Below are positions 45,706 to 59,339 of a DNA stretch of 64,000 bases, in pieces. The translations under genes and the position numbers were made by a program. The stretch lies in assembly GCA_905250025.1 (NCBI GenBank), contig CAJNOJ010000439.1, positions 1 to 64,000 on the forward strand, given 5' to 3'. Under the pieces are notes generated by a model that ran no database searches, was not told the origin of the DNA, and worked only from the letters and a program-made list of their open reading frames with translations. Source of the stretch: Adineta ricciae. Taxonomy: Eukaryota > Rotifera > Eurotatoria > Adinetida > Adinetidae. The stretch's first letter is position 1. The number at the start of each line of letters is the position of its first letter.

Positions 45706-48700
45706 GTATACATGTATGATTTGACTGTTGACAATTGCCATTTACACAATCTGAGTTCATGTTGCACGTTTTGTACAATGGACACAGCGTCGTATTACAA
45801 GGGCCACCACAGTCAATGTCACCTTCTCCTTGGTTTTTATTTCCATCAGAGCACGAAAGTGCTGAAATCCAAAGTGAAGCCAGTATTCTATCTAATTGTG
45901 TGACATGAGGATCTCTACTTACGTTGACATGTCTTCAATGTTGTATGACAATTTCCATTTACACAATCTGTATTTCTTGAGCATGTTTGATTCACTTTGC
46001 ACGTTGAGCCACATACGCCGCCACAATCAATATCCGTTTCGTTTTGATTCTGGTTTCCATCGGAACACGATAGCTCTAAAAGCAATTATCAATGACACTC
46101 TGTTTCTCGTTCCTCAAGTTACCATCACATTGATTCAAATAGTCTATAGAAATATCTACATACTTTCGCATTTGCCTGCTGATACATGACAGTTGCTGTT
46201 GACACAATCTGCATTCGTCACACACGTTTGATTCACAGCGCATTTCGTAGTACATGGACCGCCACAATCAACATCACTCTCCCCTTGATTTTTATTTCCA
46301 TCCGTACATGAATAAGCTGAAACACGGCATATTTCTTACTTCTTTTCATCTCAAGATCCGGTCAAGTATTTCTACTTACGTTGGCATGTGTGATTTGACT
46401 GGTAGCAATTTCCATTCGTACAATCTGTGTTCAGCTTACATACTTGATTGATAGTACACTTTGTCGTGCATACACCACCACAGTCAACATCAGTTTCGTT
46501 TTGATTTTTATTTCCATCAGAGCACGAAAGTGCTGAAATCCAAAGTGAAGCCAGTATTCTATCTAATTGTGTGACATGAGGACATCTACTTACGTTGGCA
46601 TGTCTTCAATGCTGTATGACAATTTCCATTTGCACAGTCTGTATTTCTTGAGCATGTTTGATTCACTTTGCACGTTGAGCCACATACACCACCACAATCA
46701 ATATCCGTTTCGTTTTGATTCTGGTTTCCATCGGAACACGATAGCTCTAGAAAACAATTATCAATGACACTCTGTTTCTCGTTCCTCAAGTTACCATCAC
46801 ATTGATTCAAATAGTCTATAGAAATATCTACATACTTTCGCATTTGCCTGCTGATACATGACAGTTGCTGTTGACACAATCTGCATTCGTCACACACGTT
46901 TGATTCACAGCGCATTTCGTAGTACATGGACCACTACAATCAACATCCGCTTCTCCTTGATTCTTATTTCCATCAGCGCATGATATCGCTAACATAGGAA
47001 TTAACTCGTGGTTTTATTTGATTCTAGTTATAAGTCAAAAATATTTCCACTTACGTTGACAGGTGTGATTGTACTGATTACAGTTTCCATTCGTACAATC
47101 CGAGTTCACGTTGCATGTTTGATTTAGAGAGCACAGGGCCGCAGTACAGGGACCGCCACAATCGACATCACCTTCTCCTTGGTTCTTATTTCCGTCAGAA
47201 CAAGAATAGGCTAAAGAACATATGACATTATCCTTTTATGTAGTCTGATACCTTGAAAATATTGCGACTTACGTTGGCATGAATGATTTGTTTGATAACA
47301 ATTGGCATTCGTACAATCCGAGTTTACCTTGCATAACTTGTTAATAGCACATTTTGTGGTACATACACCACCACAATCAATATCAGATTCGTTTTGATTT
47401 TGATTTCCATCAAAACAGGAGTACGCTAAAGGAGAATAAGTCGATGGTGATTCATACTTTGATGCTAACAGAGTATTTATATTCACGTTGACAGGTATGA
47501 TTCGTTTGATAGCAATTTCCATTGGTACAATCGGTGTTCACACTGCACATTTGGTTCACAGCGCATTTACTAGAACAAGGGCCGCTGCAGTCGACATCAA
47601 TTTCTCCTTGGTTTTTGTTCCCATCAAAGCATGAAATGGCTAAAAAGAAATGAACATAGTACTATGGTGTGATTAAATGAAATGTAAATATTTCTGTTTA
47701 CGTAAACATGTATGATTCGCTTGTTGGCAATTTCCAGTTACACAGTCGGCATTCACGTTGCATGTTTGGTACAAAGCACATAGAGTCGTATTACATGGAC
47801 CACCGCAATCAATATCACCTTCGCCTTGGTTTTTATTTCCATCCGAACATGAATATGCTGAAATGTGACACATTTCTTATTGCTTTCCATTCGAAGATCC
47901 TCTGTAGTGTTTATGCTTACGTTGGCATGTGTGATTTGTTTGATAACAGTTTCCATTCGTACAATCAGAGTTCACCTTGCATAATTGATTGAGAGCACAC
48001 TTTGTGGTACACACACCACCACAGTCTATATCAGATTCGTTTTGGTTTTGATTCCCGTCAGAACAAGATGGGCCTACAAAAGAAGAAGTTTGCTCGAGTT
48101 CAATCATGTAAGAAATTATTAGTGGATGCGTTAGCATCATGAGAAGTCTAAACTATTTTGTTCATAACGAGCGGCGAAAGTCATTTCTCTCATATACAGC
48201 CTTCTCTGAAGGGATCATGCTCATAAATGCATGCGATCAAATTAAATACTTGTTGAAAGAAGCAGCTCAGAAAACATCTTTACGTACTTTGACACTTCTT
48301 CAGTCCTGTATGACAATTACCATTTGCACAATCTCCATTGATCTGGCATACTTTGGCGACTCCACATGTTGCTCCACATACACCACCACAGTCGGTATCG
48401 GTTTCGTTTTGATTTTTATTACCGTCGTTACAAGATGGATCTAGAATATAAACATAACGTATAAACGGCCATTTCACACGAACATAAACGAAAAGTTCAG
48501 TAAAAAGTCACTCACTAACGCATTTCTTCGTTCCCGTATTACAATTTGAATTGGCACAATCAGCACTTGATGAACATGTCTTATTCAGTGTGCAGGTCGA
48601 CCCACATATGCCACCACAATCGATATCTGTTTCGTTTTGATTCTTGTTACCATCAACACAAGACAGAACTAGCAGAAGTAGAATTAGTCACCGTTTCAAT

Positions 48701-49513
48701 GAATATTTCCTACAGAGGGTCAATCAATAGAAGGAACTCTTGACTTACTTTCACATTTATGTGATGCAGCATTACAATTCGAATTCGTACAATCAGCACT
48801 GATGTTACAGCTTCTACTTATACTGCACTTTGTAGAGCATGGACCTCCACAATCGACATCACTTTCTCCTTGATTTTGATTACCATCGGTACACGAATAA
48901 GCTAAACATATGAATACAAACGTTGAATCGAATTTTAGATAACGTCGCATTGTGCGAATGTGCATGAATATTGAGATACCTTGACACTTCTTTACACTAG
49001 TAGGGCAATTGCCGTTGCTGCAATCTGTGTTTGCGCTACACGTTTTCCCAATAGGACATGATGCACCACATGCTACACCACCACAGTCTGTATCTGTTTC
49101 ATCTTGATTTTTATTTCCATCATTACAAGATGGATCTAGGAGGGACATTCGCTTGTGATGAATAAAACAGATAGCTAGTAAGAATGCGACCTACTCTGAC
49201 ATGTATGATTTGATTGATGACAATTTCCATTTGCACAGTCTGTGTTTGCCGAACACGTTTGACTTATATTGCACAAAGTGGTACAAGGACCGCCACAGTC
49301 AATGTCACCTTCTCCTTGGTTTTTATTTCCATCAGAGCACGAAAGTGCTGAAATCCAAAGTGAAGCCAGTATTCTATCTAATTGTGTGACATGAGGATCT
49401 CTACTTACGTTGACATGTCTTCAATGCTGTATGGCAATTTCCATTTGCACAGTCTGTATTTCTTGAGCATGTTTGATTCACTTTGCACGTTGAGCCACAT
49501 ACACCACCACAAT
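45706..49513 (-). CDS. Right-arm module exons on the contig left of the N at 49514
   Basis: In transcript order: a truncated M40-like exon 49409-49513 (cut by the N), then 49195-49347, 48980-49135, 48749-48901, 48516-48668, 48288-48440, 47921-48073, 47702-47857, 47487-47639, 47273-47425, 47055-47210, 46836-46988, 46594-46746, 46380-46532, 46164-46316, 45923-46075 and 45706-45861. All complete ones are 153 or 156 bp and phase 1-1. The first six match M40-M45 and the last matches M57; 47055-47210, 46836-46988 and 46594-46746 look like M38, M39 and M40 again. Ten exons between the M45-like and M57-like ones have no left-arm counterpart in this position, probably because the left assembly has a gap at 31921. 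Confidence 0.8.
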
Positions 49514-49554
49514 NATTTCTATTATTTGATTTCGGATAGTCGAACAATTTGTTT

Positions 49555-52500
49555 TTAATCTGATAAAATGGTCTATGACTACTGTGAAACGTTTTCTTCG
49601 TGCTTTCTGAGTCAGTGAAAACTTACATTGACACACACTTCTCTTCGCGCTGCATCTCATATCTGTACCACAATCAGTGCTATTTAGACAAGCTCTATTA
49701 TTGTCGCATCGACCTGAGCAGGTAGCGCCACCACAATCAGCATCTGTTTCATCTTGATTCTTATTTCCATCGTTGCAGTTTGGGACTAAAAACATATAAA
49801 ATCAACAAATCTGATAAACTATATATTTCGAATAAAATCCATCAGTATCGAAATTGAAAGGTAAATGCAAATGTTCAAACATGCATCTAACCATATTGTC
49901 CTACGTAACACAATACCGCCTGTCTCATACCTGAACGCTCAAGTTAGACCTTTCCTGTGGCTTACGTGAAGGCATCGTAGTGAACTCAATTTCCATGCTA
50001 AAACAATGCTCAGAAACAAAGAAAATCTTTATTTACCATCACACTTGTATGAATATGCATTACAGTTTCCATTTGCACAATCACCGTTAGAGTTACAGTT
50101 CTGACCAACGATACATCTTGTGCTACACGGACCACTACAGTCAACATCAATTTCTCCTTGATTTTTATTTCCATCATTGCAAGATGGATCTAAATGATGA
50201 CAGTCAGGGTAAATTATTCATCTCCATTTGAATAAGCAACGAAACACAGAATAGTAGACTTACTTTGACATGTCAGATTTGTATGATGACAATTTCCATT
50301 CGCACAGTCTGTATTTACTGAGCAGGTTTGATTAACTTTACATTTTGCACCACAGACACCACCACAATCAACATCAGTTTCATTTTGATTTTTATTTCCA
50401 TCAGAACAGGAAACAGCTAGAAAAGAAATCAACTGAATATCTTATTCGATTCCAACATACGGAAACATCTGGCTTACGTCGACATGTATGATTATATTGA
50501 TTACAGTTTCCATTTGCACAATCAGAGTTCACGTTGCATGTTTTGTTTAGAGCACACAGCGTCGTATTACAAGGACCACCACAATCAACATCACCTTCGC
50601 CTTGATTTTTATTTCCATCGAAACAAGAATAAACTACAAAAACAATGAATTTATTACTTCATGTAATGGAATAACACGAACGCTTTCTGCTTACGTGCAC
50701 ATCTCAGCAGCGCTGTGGGACAGTTATAATTTGTACAATCTGCATTGATCTTACAAGTTCGATTGAACGCACAAGTTCCCACGCATACTCCACCGCAATC
50801 CAAATCAGTTTCATTTTGATTTAGGTTTCCATCATCACAAGAAGGAGCTAAATAACAATGTTAAAATAAGTCAGAATCATCCTAGAAAAATCTTTTAAAC
50901 GTCACCTAAACATTGATGTTTCGTTGTATGGCAATTGCTATTGGCACAATCGCTGTTTGCTACGCAGCCTTGATTGATAGAGCATTTTTTTGTACATGGA
51001 CCGCTACAATCAATATCAACTTCGTTTTGATTTTTATTTCCATCGTTACAAGATGCAGCTAAAACAGAAGCCAACTTAAGACTGTATCTAACTCCATAGC
51101 ATGGATATATTTCAACTTACGTTGACATGTGTGATTTGTCTGATGACAGTTTCCATTCAAACAATCTGAGTTCACGTTGCATGCTTTGTATAGGGAACAC
51201 AATGTCGCACTACAGGGACCGCCACAATCAACGTCGCCTTCACCTTGGTTTTTATTTCCATCAAAACAAGAATAGGCTGAAGACGAAATGAAACTATTAT
51301 TCTATCGGATTCCACCAGACAAAAAGATTTCGACTTACGTTGACATGTCTTTACTGCCGCTGGACAGTTGTAATTTGCACAATCTGCGTTGGTCTTACAC
51401 GATTGGTTCAGCGCACATGTAGCAATACATATTCCACCGCAATCCAAGTCGGTTTCATTTTGATTTAGGTTTCCATCATCGCAAGAAGGAGCTAGATAAC
51501 AATGTTAGGGACAAAGGTAAAGTCAAAACTTCAGTATAAAAACCCGTCAGAATATTACCTAAACACTGATGTTTCGTCATATGACAATTGTTATTAGCAC
51601 AGTCGCTATTTGTTATACACACTTGATTAATAGCACATTTAGTAGAGCAGGGGCCACCGCAATCAACGTCAATTTCTCCTTGATTTTTATTTCCATCATT
51701 ACAAGATGGATCTAGGAGAAACATTCGCTTGTGATGAATAAAACAGATAGCTAGTAAGAATGCGACCTACTCTGACATGTATGATTTGACTGATGGCAAT
51801 TTCCATTTACGCAGTCTGTGTTTGCCAAACACGTTTGACTTATATTGCACAAAGTGGTACAAGGACCGCCACAGTCAATATCACCTTCTCCTTGGTTTTT
51901 ATTTCCATCGGAGCACGAAAGTGCTGAAAAAAACCAGGTTGTCCTTTTACTTAGTAAAGCAGCAGAAACATCTCTCTACTTACGTTGGCATATCTTCAAT
52001 GTTGCATGACAATTTCCAATTATGCAATCCAAACTGCTTAAACATGTTTGATTAAGATTACATGTTGCACCACATATACCGCCACAATCCAGATCAGTCT
52101 CGTTTTGATTCTTATTTCCGTCGAAGCACGACGGATCTAAAAACAACAAAAATCTTCTAGTATGCAGTCAACAAGAATATCGGTTTTCGAGAACAATAGA
52201 TAATAAAAAGTGTTATTAATGGAATATTCTGACAGATATAAAAATTACCCACTATGCATCCAATCTTAGGAACTAATCTACAGCTTCGAAATTTCATAAT
52301 TTCAGTATATCACCTACTTGCATCTGTTTATTTGTCTCGTATAGTATTTTCTTTTACACTCTAGCTGTCGAATATTCATCGCGTTAAATTTTATGTTCGC
52401 TGAATACAAAACTTATGGAAATTATGTACTCACCTTGACATGTCTTCAGTCCAGTATGACAATTACCATTTGCACAATCCCCATTGATCTGGCATACTTT

Positions 52501-52701
52501 GGCGACTCCACATGTTGCTCCACATACACCACCACAGTCGGTATCGGTTTCGTTTTGATTTTTATTACCGTCGTTACAAGATGGATCTAGAATATAAACA
52601 TAACGTATAAACGGCCATTTCACACGAACATAAACGAAAAGTTCAGTAAAAAGTCACTCACTAACGCATTTCTTCGTTCCCGTATTACAATTTGAATTGG
52701 C
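49555..52701 (-). CDS. Right-arm modules M44' (part) to M56' and a first terminal exon
   Basis: In transcript order: 52662-52701 (3' part of an M44-like exon, cut by the N at 52702), 52434-52586, 51984-52136, 51771-51923, 51559-51711, 51339-51491, 51121-51276, 50906-51058, 50695-50847, 50478-50633, 50264-50416, 50037-50189, 49627-49785 and a terminal exon 49555-49559 with the same AT-TAA stop as at 41,762. They align one to one with left M45-M56. The N at 49514 follows the terminal exon in the same place, relative to the gene, as the left N at 31921. Confidence 0.82.
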
Positions 52702-52702
52702 N

Positions 52703-54457
52703 CGCAGTACAGGGACCGCCACAATCGACATCACCTTCTCCTTGGTTCTTATTTCCGTCAGAACAAGAATAGGCTAAAGAACATATGACATTATCCTTTT
52801 ATCTAGGCCAAACGCATCGAAATATTTCTGCTTACGTTGACACGTATGATTATACTTATTGCAGTTTCCATTTGCACAATCTCCATTGATTTTACATACT
52901 TTATTGAGCGTACATGTTCCAACACATACACCGCCACAATCTAGGTCAGTTTCGTTTTGATTTAGGTTCCCGTCGCTGCAAGAGGGATCTAGAAGTTCAG
53001 AAAATAACATCAGACTTGTCTAGATCTTACGAATGTGGATGAGATGAGTGAATTACTTTGACATTTATGATTATACTGATGACAGTTTCCATTGACACAA
53101 TCCGTATTGACTGCACATGCTTTGCCGATCACACATGTTGAATTACACGTTCCACCACAATCGACATCCGTCTCTGCTTGATTTATATTTCCATCCACAC
53201 ACGACGGATCTGAAGTATTTGAAATAATTAACAGACTAAGAAAAGCATCATACAAACGTGATTTCTAAGGACTTACCTTCACATACTTTCGTGTACTGAT
53301 TACAGTTCGTGTTAATACAGTCACCATTGACTAAACAAGTTTGATTAATGTTACATTTGAGAGTACACGGTGTGCCGCAATCGACATCGCCTTCAGCTTG
53401 GTTTTTATTTCCATCAAAACATGATACCGCTAAAATCGAAGCGAAATTATTATTTAATCGGATGAAATACCAAACATATTTCTACTTACGCTGACAAGTA
53501 TGATTATACCGATGACAATTCCCAATAGCACAGTCCGTATTGATTGAGCATGTTTGATTAACTTTACATGTTGCGCCACATATACCACCACAATCAATAT
53601 CGGTTTCATTTTGATTTAGATTACCGTCTCCACAGGATGGAGCTAAAAATGAACATTTTCAATATAAAAATATGTCTTGGATTTAATATTTCGAAAGAGA
53701 ATTATAGTTACCTAAGCATTTCAATTGACTTCTATGACAATTTGCATTTCCACAATCTGTATTGACTAAGCATTTCATATTGATCGCACATCGTACAGCA
53801 CACGGTGTTCCACCACAATCAATATCTGTTTCTTGTTGATTTTTATTTCCGTCATCACAAGACTCAGCTAGAATGCAAATGTCAATGGAGAACAGTTTCG
53901 AGTCGTCAATAAATGTAACTTTGCCGGTGAAAAGAAGTCCAAGCAGTTTCTACTCACCTGAACATTTCAGTTGTGTCGTGTGACAGTTGCTGTTGGCACA
54001 ATCCACATTCACCTTGCAAGTTTGGTTAAGCGCACACTTCGTGAGACAAAGACCGCCACAGTCTATATCTGTTTCATTTTGATTTTGATTTCCATCAGTA
54101 CATGATGGATCTACGCGGAAAAGTCGTGAATGATATACGAATCAAATCACACGAAAGATCCTTCACATCGTATTCTATTGCGAACTCAGTAAAATTAGTA
54201 TATTCATTTTTCTCAGTTTCAAAACTTGGAATACTAGCTAGCAACTGCTCATCTATCGTTCTTACTGTGTCTCTCATATTTTTGTTATCGACTAGAATAC
54301 TTACTTTCGCACGTATTTGATGTATGGTGACAGTTTCCGTTAGCACAATCGACATTATTGGCACAGCCAGAATGAAGCGTGCATTTGTTTGAACATAAGC
54401 CGCCACAATCAATATCCGTTTCATTTTGATTTTTATTTCCATCATCGCAAGATGGAT
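52703..54457 (-). CDS. Right-arm modules M31' to M38' (part)
   Basis: In transcript order: 54305-54457, 53958-54110, 53712-53867, 53490-53642, 53277-53429, 53057-53209, 52836-52988 and a partial 52703-52773 that ends at the N at 52702. Lengths equal those of left M31-M37. The partial exon is the 5' half of an M38-type module; its sequence and intron flank are repeated nearly exactly at about 47,130-47,240. Confidence 0.83.
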
Positions 54458-55172
54458 CTAAAACATAGATTTGTGTGAGTGTCGATTCTTATTCAATGCA
54501 AAATAAAATATCAATGATGAAATCATCAGCAAATGCGTCGACAAGGTTCAGGCAAAATTGAACTTAGTCCAGTTCGTTCATTATAAAAGGCGCAACGTTG
54601 AGATAGAAGAAAAAACTAAGGTTGGTCTTTCTCTGATAGTGTAGCATGTTTGTTGATTTCGTAAGATTCGAAAGATGATTTATTTCATTTACCTTTCTAT
54701 TGAGATCTATATCGAGTGCGTGAATCATTAATGTGAGGAAGAAAAGCACGGACTATTCTACCAACTCCGTGTATGTCTAGCGCCCTTTTTTCCACGTAGG
54801 AAATTTTTTTCAAACAGGAAATCATCGACAAAGTGGATGTTTGTGAATGACGCGAGAAGAACAATGCTCAACGCTCGTCCCTCCTTCCCTCCACCTTTTC
54901 GGTCAGAAGACTGACGTGAGTTACATATTTTTCTGTAAAATGTCAGTTCTGGATGTCAGAAAGATCTGCATCTAATCTTACTCTATTCTCAGATTTCAAA
55001 TGCATTGTATCGGAATTAACTCGCGAACTCTACGTCGTCCTATAATAAATGTCAACAAGTGATGCTTATTTCAAACACTTATTCGAACTCTCTTTACTTT
55101 CATCGTTTCAAATCTTAATTCAACTTTGTCCACAAACCTAATTCTGTCTCATACGAATATATTCCTATTTAC

Positions 55173-58100
55173 CTGAGCATTTCTTTGAGATATGATGACA
55201 ATTTCCATTAGCGCAATCGGAATTCACCAAACAAGTGTGATTCAGAAGACATTTTGTGCTACATAAACCACCACAATCAACATCCGTTTCGTTTTGATTT
55301 TGATTTCCATCATCGCAAGATGGAACTGAAAAGATGGAAAATGAATTTCATACAGTTTTGTTCTATACAAACAGTGAACATGTTATTGAAGAAGATCGAC
55401 TGCTTACCTGTACATGTGAGCGAGGTATGATGACAGTTTTGGTTTGTACAGTCAGAATTTTGTGTACAATTTTTACCAACAGCACATTTTGTGTTGCACA
55501 AGCCACCACAATCGACATCCGTCTCATTCTGATTTTTATTTCCATCGGAGCATGACAAAGCTATACAAGATATGATAATTTTTAGCTTATTTTCATAATA
55601 GATTCTGTGGATTCGGTTCAATGTCGGATAATACTGACAAATCTTAGAGTTACTTTTTGACAGATGGAAAAGTATTCACAAAAAACGTTTGCACTCACGA
55701 AATATGTCTCAGATGTTAAGAAATATGCTTAGCTTACTGTCACATAGGTGTGATGCTTGATGACAATTGGTATTGTTACAATCTGAATTATTCAGACAAG
55801 ATACACCAAGAGCACATCGAGCAGCACATGTCTTTCCGCCACAGTCAACGCCTGTTTCATCTTGATTTTTATTTCCATCATCACAAGATAGAAATAAATG
55901 CAATAAACGAAGCGATCCTACCATAGAGAAAACACAACTTTGTATTTACCTTGACACGTTTTATTTGTTTGATGACAATTACCATTGACACAATCAGTAT
56001 TCTTCAAACAAGTGTGACCAATTGTACATTTAGTCGTACAAACACCACCGCAATCAATGTCACCTTCATCTTGGTTTTTATTACCATCATTGCATGAGGG
56101 CGCTAAAAAAGACGTGGCACATACGTGGAGGAATACGAAATGAGAAAGACGAATTTTCTATATACCTTTACATGTAAGATTTGTATGATGACAGTTGCCA
56201 TTGGCACAATCGGAATTTTGAGTACAAGCTTGATCAACATTACAAGAGTTGCCACAAACTGGACCACCACAATCAACATCAGTTTCGTTCTGATTGACGT
56301 TCCCATCATTACAAGATGGATCTAAATATGAAGACATTTCTCTCATAGGAACTGTTAATATGTACATCGAAATAGACAGCTGAAAGCTTTTTAATGATGA
56401 AAACATAACTGACTTTGACATGTAAGATTTGTATGATGACAGTTTCCATTTGCACAATCTGTGTTAACTGTACACGTTTGAGTTATATTGCACATAGTGG
56501 GACACGGACCACCACAATCAATATCACCTTCACCTTGGTTTTTATTTCCATCGTCACAGGAAAACGCTGAAACAAGGAAAGAAGAAAAGCTTTTCTTTAG
56601 TTCAATATTCGAATTACGTTGACACGTGTTCGATGAATGATGACAATTGCCATTGTCACAATCAAAATTTTGATGACAAGTGTTATTGGTTGTACACCGT
56701 TTGGTGCAATTACTACCACCACAATCCACATCCGTCTCATCTAGATTTCGATTGCCATCACCGCAAGACGGCACTAAAAGTGTCATTTGAACTATTTCTC
56801 GATCAGTAATCGAATAAAGTTATTTACATTCGCATGTGAGCTTTGTATGATGACAGTTTCCATTTGCACAATCTGTGTTAACTGCACAAGTTTGAGTTAT
56901 ATTACACGTGGTGGGACATGGACCACCGCAGTCAATATCACCTTCACCTTGATTTTTATTTCCGTCCTCACACGATAGATCTACATGGATTTGTTTTTCA
57001 TAAATAAGACCGTTCTCAAAGACACAGGACGTACCTGAACATTTTTTCGTGACATGATGACAATTACCATTTACACAATCAGCATTATCAGTGCAAGTTT
57101 GATTGAGAACACACTTGGTTGCACATGGTCCACTGCAATCTATATCGACTTCGGCTTGATTTAGATTTCCATCGTCGCATGATGGCTCTGAAAAATACCA
57201 GAAATCAGAACATTGCCCTTCACAATATTTCTTCACTTGCTTTGACAAGTTTTCAACGTCTGATGGCAATTGGCAGTAGCACAATCTTGACTCTGTAAAC
57301 AAGTTTGATTTATACTACATCGAGCGGTACATGTGTTTCCACCACAATCAGCATCAGTTTCATCTTGATTTTTATTTCTATCATCGCACGAAGGTACTAA
57401 GCAAATAATTACGGAACAAGCTGTAAACGAACAGTTTCATCGTTCGAGGAAAGATACCTGAACATTTGTGTAATGAATGATGACAATTGCCATTGTCACA
57501 ATCGGAATTTTGTGTGCAAGTTTTGTTAAGAGCGCAAAGAATCGTACATGATGAACCACCACAATCCACATCTGTTTCACCTTGATTTTGATTGCCGTCA
57601 GGACAAGATGGGTCTAAAACATAAATGTGTAATGTTGCTATTGTAAAATAAATAGTTTCTTACTTTCGCATGTTTTCAGTGTAAAATGACAGTTTCCATT
57701 ATTACAATCTGAGTTCGTTGAGCAAGTTATACCCAAAGCACAGCGCATGGTACAATTGTGGCCGCCACAATCAGGTCCAGTTTCATCTTGGTTTTTATTT
57801 CCGTCATCGCAGGATGGAACTAGAAACATGAAAATTGCCTTCTCAACTACGTCAGAGTTATGTATGAAAGTATTGCGCTTTTAAATCTTTTGATTTTCCT
57901 CAAATTATAGAACTTTGTTAAAAGTATGTGAGTGTGTTCCCTCAAATTTACCTTCACACGTTTTACTTGTTTTATGACAGTTGTTGTAAAGGCAGTCAGA
58001 ATTGCTTGAACAAACTTGAGTTAAATTACATCGAGCTGGGCATGCTGAACCACCGCAGTCAACATCAGTTTCGTCTTGATTGCGGTTTCCATCACAGCAC

Positions 58101-59103
58101 GATGGTGCTAGAAGAAAATTGATCCGAGTAATATGAACAAAATGCTAATCTTTTCTATCGAATACAAAGAAAATATTTAGTCACCTTGACATATTTTTAG
58201 AGATGCGTAACAATTTCCATTTGAACAATCAGAATTTCTGGAACAAACTTGATTTAAACCACATCGAGCGCTACAGACCGTGCCACCACAGTCCACGTCA
58301 GTTTCATCTTCGTTTTGATTCCCGTCATCGCAAGATGGAACTAGAATAAGAAATTCAGTTCCATTTTCAAAGTGCATCTAATGCAATCCTTTTGACTATG
58401 CGTAATAATTGTTAGACACCTTTGAGTATTGGCTGCGAAATATACCTTGACAAGTTTGATTTGTTTTATGACAATTATTATTAGCACAATCATAATTCTG
58501 TCCGCAGGTTCTATTAAGAGCGCAATGAATTTTGCATGATATACCACCACAGTCCACATCGGTTTCATCTTGATTTTGATTTCCATCGAAACAGGAAGGC
58601 TCTAGAAGTAAATATTTAAATGAATCCCTTTACTTCATGCAATCGAAGTAAGGTTTTGTTTATTTATAAAACGTTTCTAAATTGAATTCTTTATTTAAAA
58701 TTTTAAAGTACCTTGGCATGTTTTATTTGTTTGGTGGCAGTTACCATTGGCGCAATCAGAATTACTCGAGCAAACTTGAGTTAAATTACATCGAGCTCCA
58801 CAAACGAAACCACCGCAATCAACATCAGTTTCATCTTGGTTTTTATTTCCATCGTTGCACGATTGTTCTACAAGAAGACATATATTATCAGTAAAAGAAA
58901 ACTATTAATATTCGCCATAAGACGTGAATAAGACAACGTTTGCTCACCTTGACATAGATTTAATGATCTATGGCAGTTTCCATTCGAGCAATCAGAGTTG
59001 TTTGAACACACTTGATTCAAATCACATCGAGCTCCACAAATGAAACCACCACAATCAACGCCAGTTTCATCTTGATTTTTATTTCCGTCATCGCAAGATG
59101 GAT
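55173..59103 (-). CDS. Right-arm modules M14'-M30'
   Basis: In transcript order: 58948-59103, 58712-58867, 58446-58601, 58185-58340, 57952-58107, 57664-57819, 57458-57613, 57241-57396, 57035-57187, 56828-56980, 56618-56773, 56414-56566, 56166-56321, 55950-56102, 55738-55893, 55408-55560 and 55173-55325. Every length equals that of its left partner. Two splice sites differ from the left arm: the donor after 57241-57396 is GC instead of GT, and the acceptor before 55738-55893 is AT instead of AG. All modules keep the eight Cys. The intron from 54,458 to 55,172 holds no feature. Confidence 0.87.
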
Positions 59104-59339
59104 CTAGATTTATAAATATTACTTTACTACGCCTGTTACGATTAAGTTAGCTACTTAATTCCAGTCCAAGTATAAATGAAGATCTCAAAGAACGCGATCG
59201 CGGAATCTTCGTACAGTGTCTGTATAGATAGAGCGCGTATCAGGGAGGAGAGCTTTTTATTTTTCTATATATGACGTGATGGACGGTTAAAAGAGCTACA
59301 ATTTGATATGATATAATTGTTTTGATCTCTGACCGAAAT

